The position numbers were made by a program, and so were the translations under genes. Shown here in pieces: positions 6,569 through 6,942 of a stretch of 6,942 nt of DNA (positions within the stretch are counted from its first letter, which is position 1; each line of letters opens with the position of its first letter). Source of the stretch: CAZPLZ01 sp964587525 (GTDB lineage Bacteria; Oederibacteriota; CAKKQC01); the NCBI GenBank assembly GCA_964587525.1, contig CAZPLZ010000175.1:1-6942 (forward strand), read 5' to 3'. The notes beneath the pieces were generated by a model, which was not told where the DNA came from, did not search any database, and worked only from the letters and a program-made list of their open reading frames with translations.

Positions 6569-6942
6569 ATGGAAAGGCTTGAGCGGGTCTTCATAGATCT
6601 CAAAGCGTTCATCATGGAGCAAGGTGAAGCCTGGCTGCCGGATTCCCAGCTTGTCTTGCTGTCCGCGCTGCTGTCGTGCATTGCGATCCTGCTCTTCGCG
6701 CCGGTCACCATGATGTTTCTGACCTGGCTGGAGCGGAAGGTGGTCGCTCGCATCCAGGACCGGATTGGGCCCAACCGGGTGGGACCGGCGGGCCTGCTGC
6801 AACCGGTCGCTGACGGCATCAAGATGATGCTGAAGGAAGACATCATTCCGGTGGGCGCGGACAGGATCGTGCATAATCTGACGCCCATCTTGGCTGTGGC
6901 GCCTGTTCTCATGCTCTTCCTCGTGCTCCCCTTTGGGAAGGA
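6569..6942 (+). CDS. nuoH: NADH-quinone oxidoreductase subunit H (complex I, NuoH), 3' partial
   Basis: Membrane subunit of complex I that forms most of the quinone chamber and links it to the proton-pumping subunits. The window contains 124 whole codons (of the roughly 330-420 usual for the family) before the right edge cuts the gene. Residues 29-53 are the first membrane helix. They lead into the strongly conserved loop TWLERKVVARIQDRIGPNR (52-70) and VGPAGLLQPVADGIKMMLKE (71-90), which is diagnostic of NuoH/ND1. A second helix begins near residue 105. The ATG at 6569 directly follows the nuoA stop (TGA 6566-6568), and GGAG at 6556-6559 inside nuoA is a well-spaced ribosome site. An ATG at 6565 in another frame stops after five codons and is not the start. 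Confidence 0.95.
   Translation, partial: MERLERVFIDLKAFIMEQGEAWLPDSQLVLLSALLSCIAILLFAPVTMMFLTWLERKVVARIQDRIGPNRVGPAGLLQPVADGIKMMLKEDIIPVGADRIVHNLTPILAVAPVLMLFLVLPFGK

Noticed and set aside
6098..6874. Minus-strand open frame of 258 codons opposite ridA, nuoA and nuoH
   Set aside because: Covers three firmly identified genes and translates to a His/Gln/Arg-rich sequence without a domain; an artefact of GC-rich codon use.

Overview
The window carries seven protein-coding genes, all on the + strand, packed with gaps of 48 bases or less; both end genes are cut by the window edges. The DNA is GC-rich. An outer-membrane barrel/OmpA-type protein, an O-antigen ligase-family enzyme and a membrane-type complex I point to a Gram-negative (diderm), respiring bacterium. 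The mix of a PorV/UPF0164-like barrel, FlgD-like Ig repeats, many TPRs and a nuoA gene directly followed by nuoH reminds me of Nitrospirota or a neighbouring deep-branching phylum. That placement is an inference from gene content, not from a marker gene.

Positions 1-5774 form a probable cell-envelope operon. It begins with the 3' part of a gene for an outer-membrane protein (PorV/UPF0164-like barrel, two FlgD-like Ig repeats, OmpA-like peptidoglycan-binding end). Next come ribulose-phosphate 3-epimerase (rpe, TTG start), a TPR-rich protein with a probable signal peptide and a C-terminal membrane anchor, and a polytopic O-antigen ligase/O-oligosaccharyltransferase-family protein that ends in its own TPRs. 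Gaps here are 31, 14 and 24 bases with no convincing terminator. The two TPR-containing genes lie in the same reading frame, separated by a single TAG that sits in a possible hairpin. A simple reading is that the TPR protein helps organise a glycan ligase or polymerase in the inner membrane, while the first protein links the outer membrane to peptidoglycan. The epimerase is a central carbon enzyme whose link to the others is unclear.

Positions 5775-6942 hold a second group: a RidA-family imine/enamine deaminase, then nuoA and the first 124 codons of nuoH. ridA overlaps nuoA by 4 bases (ATGA) and nuoA abuts nuoH with no gap, so these three are probably co-transcribed and translationally coupled. 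nuoB, C, D, E, F and G do not lie between nuoA and nuoH as they do in the textbook operon, so this is a rearranged complex I locus.

I saw no tRNA, rRNA, CRISPR array, insertion sequence or attachment site. No wholly new system is evident. The items most worth a second look are the three-part envelope protein, the TPR/ligase gene pair, the Ser-to-Trp change in the epimerase phosphate loop, and the ridA-nuoA-nuoH arrangement.
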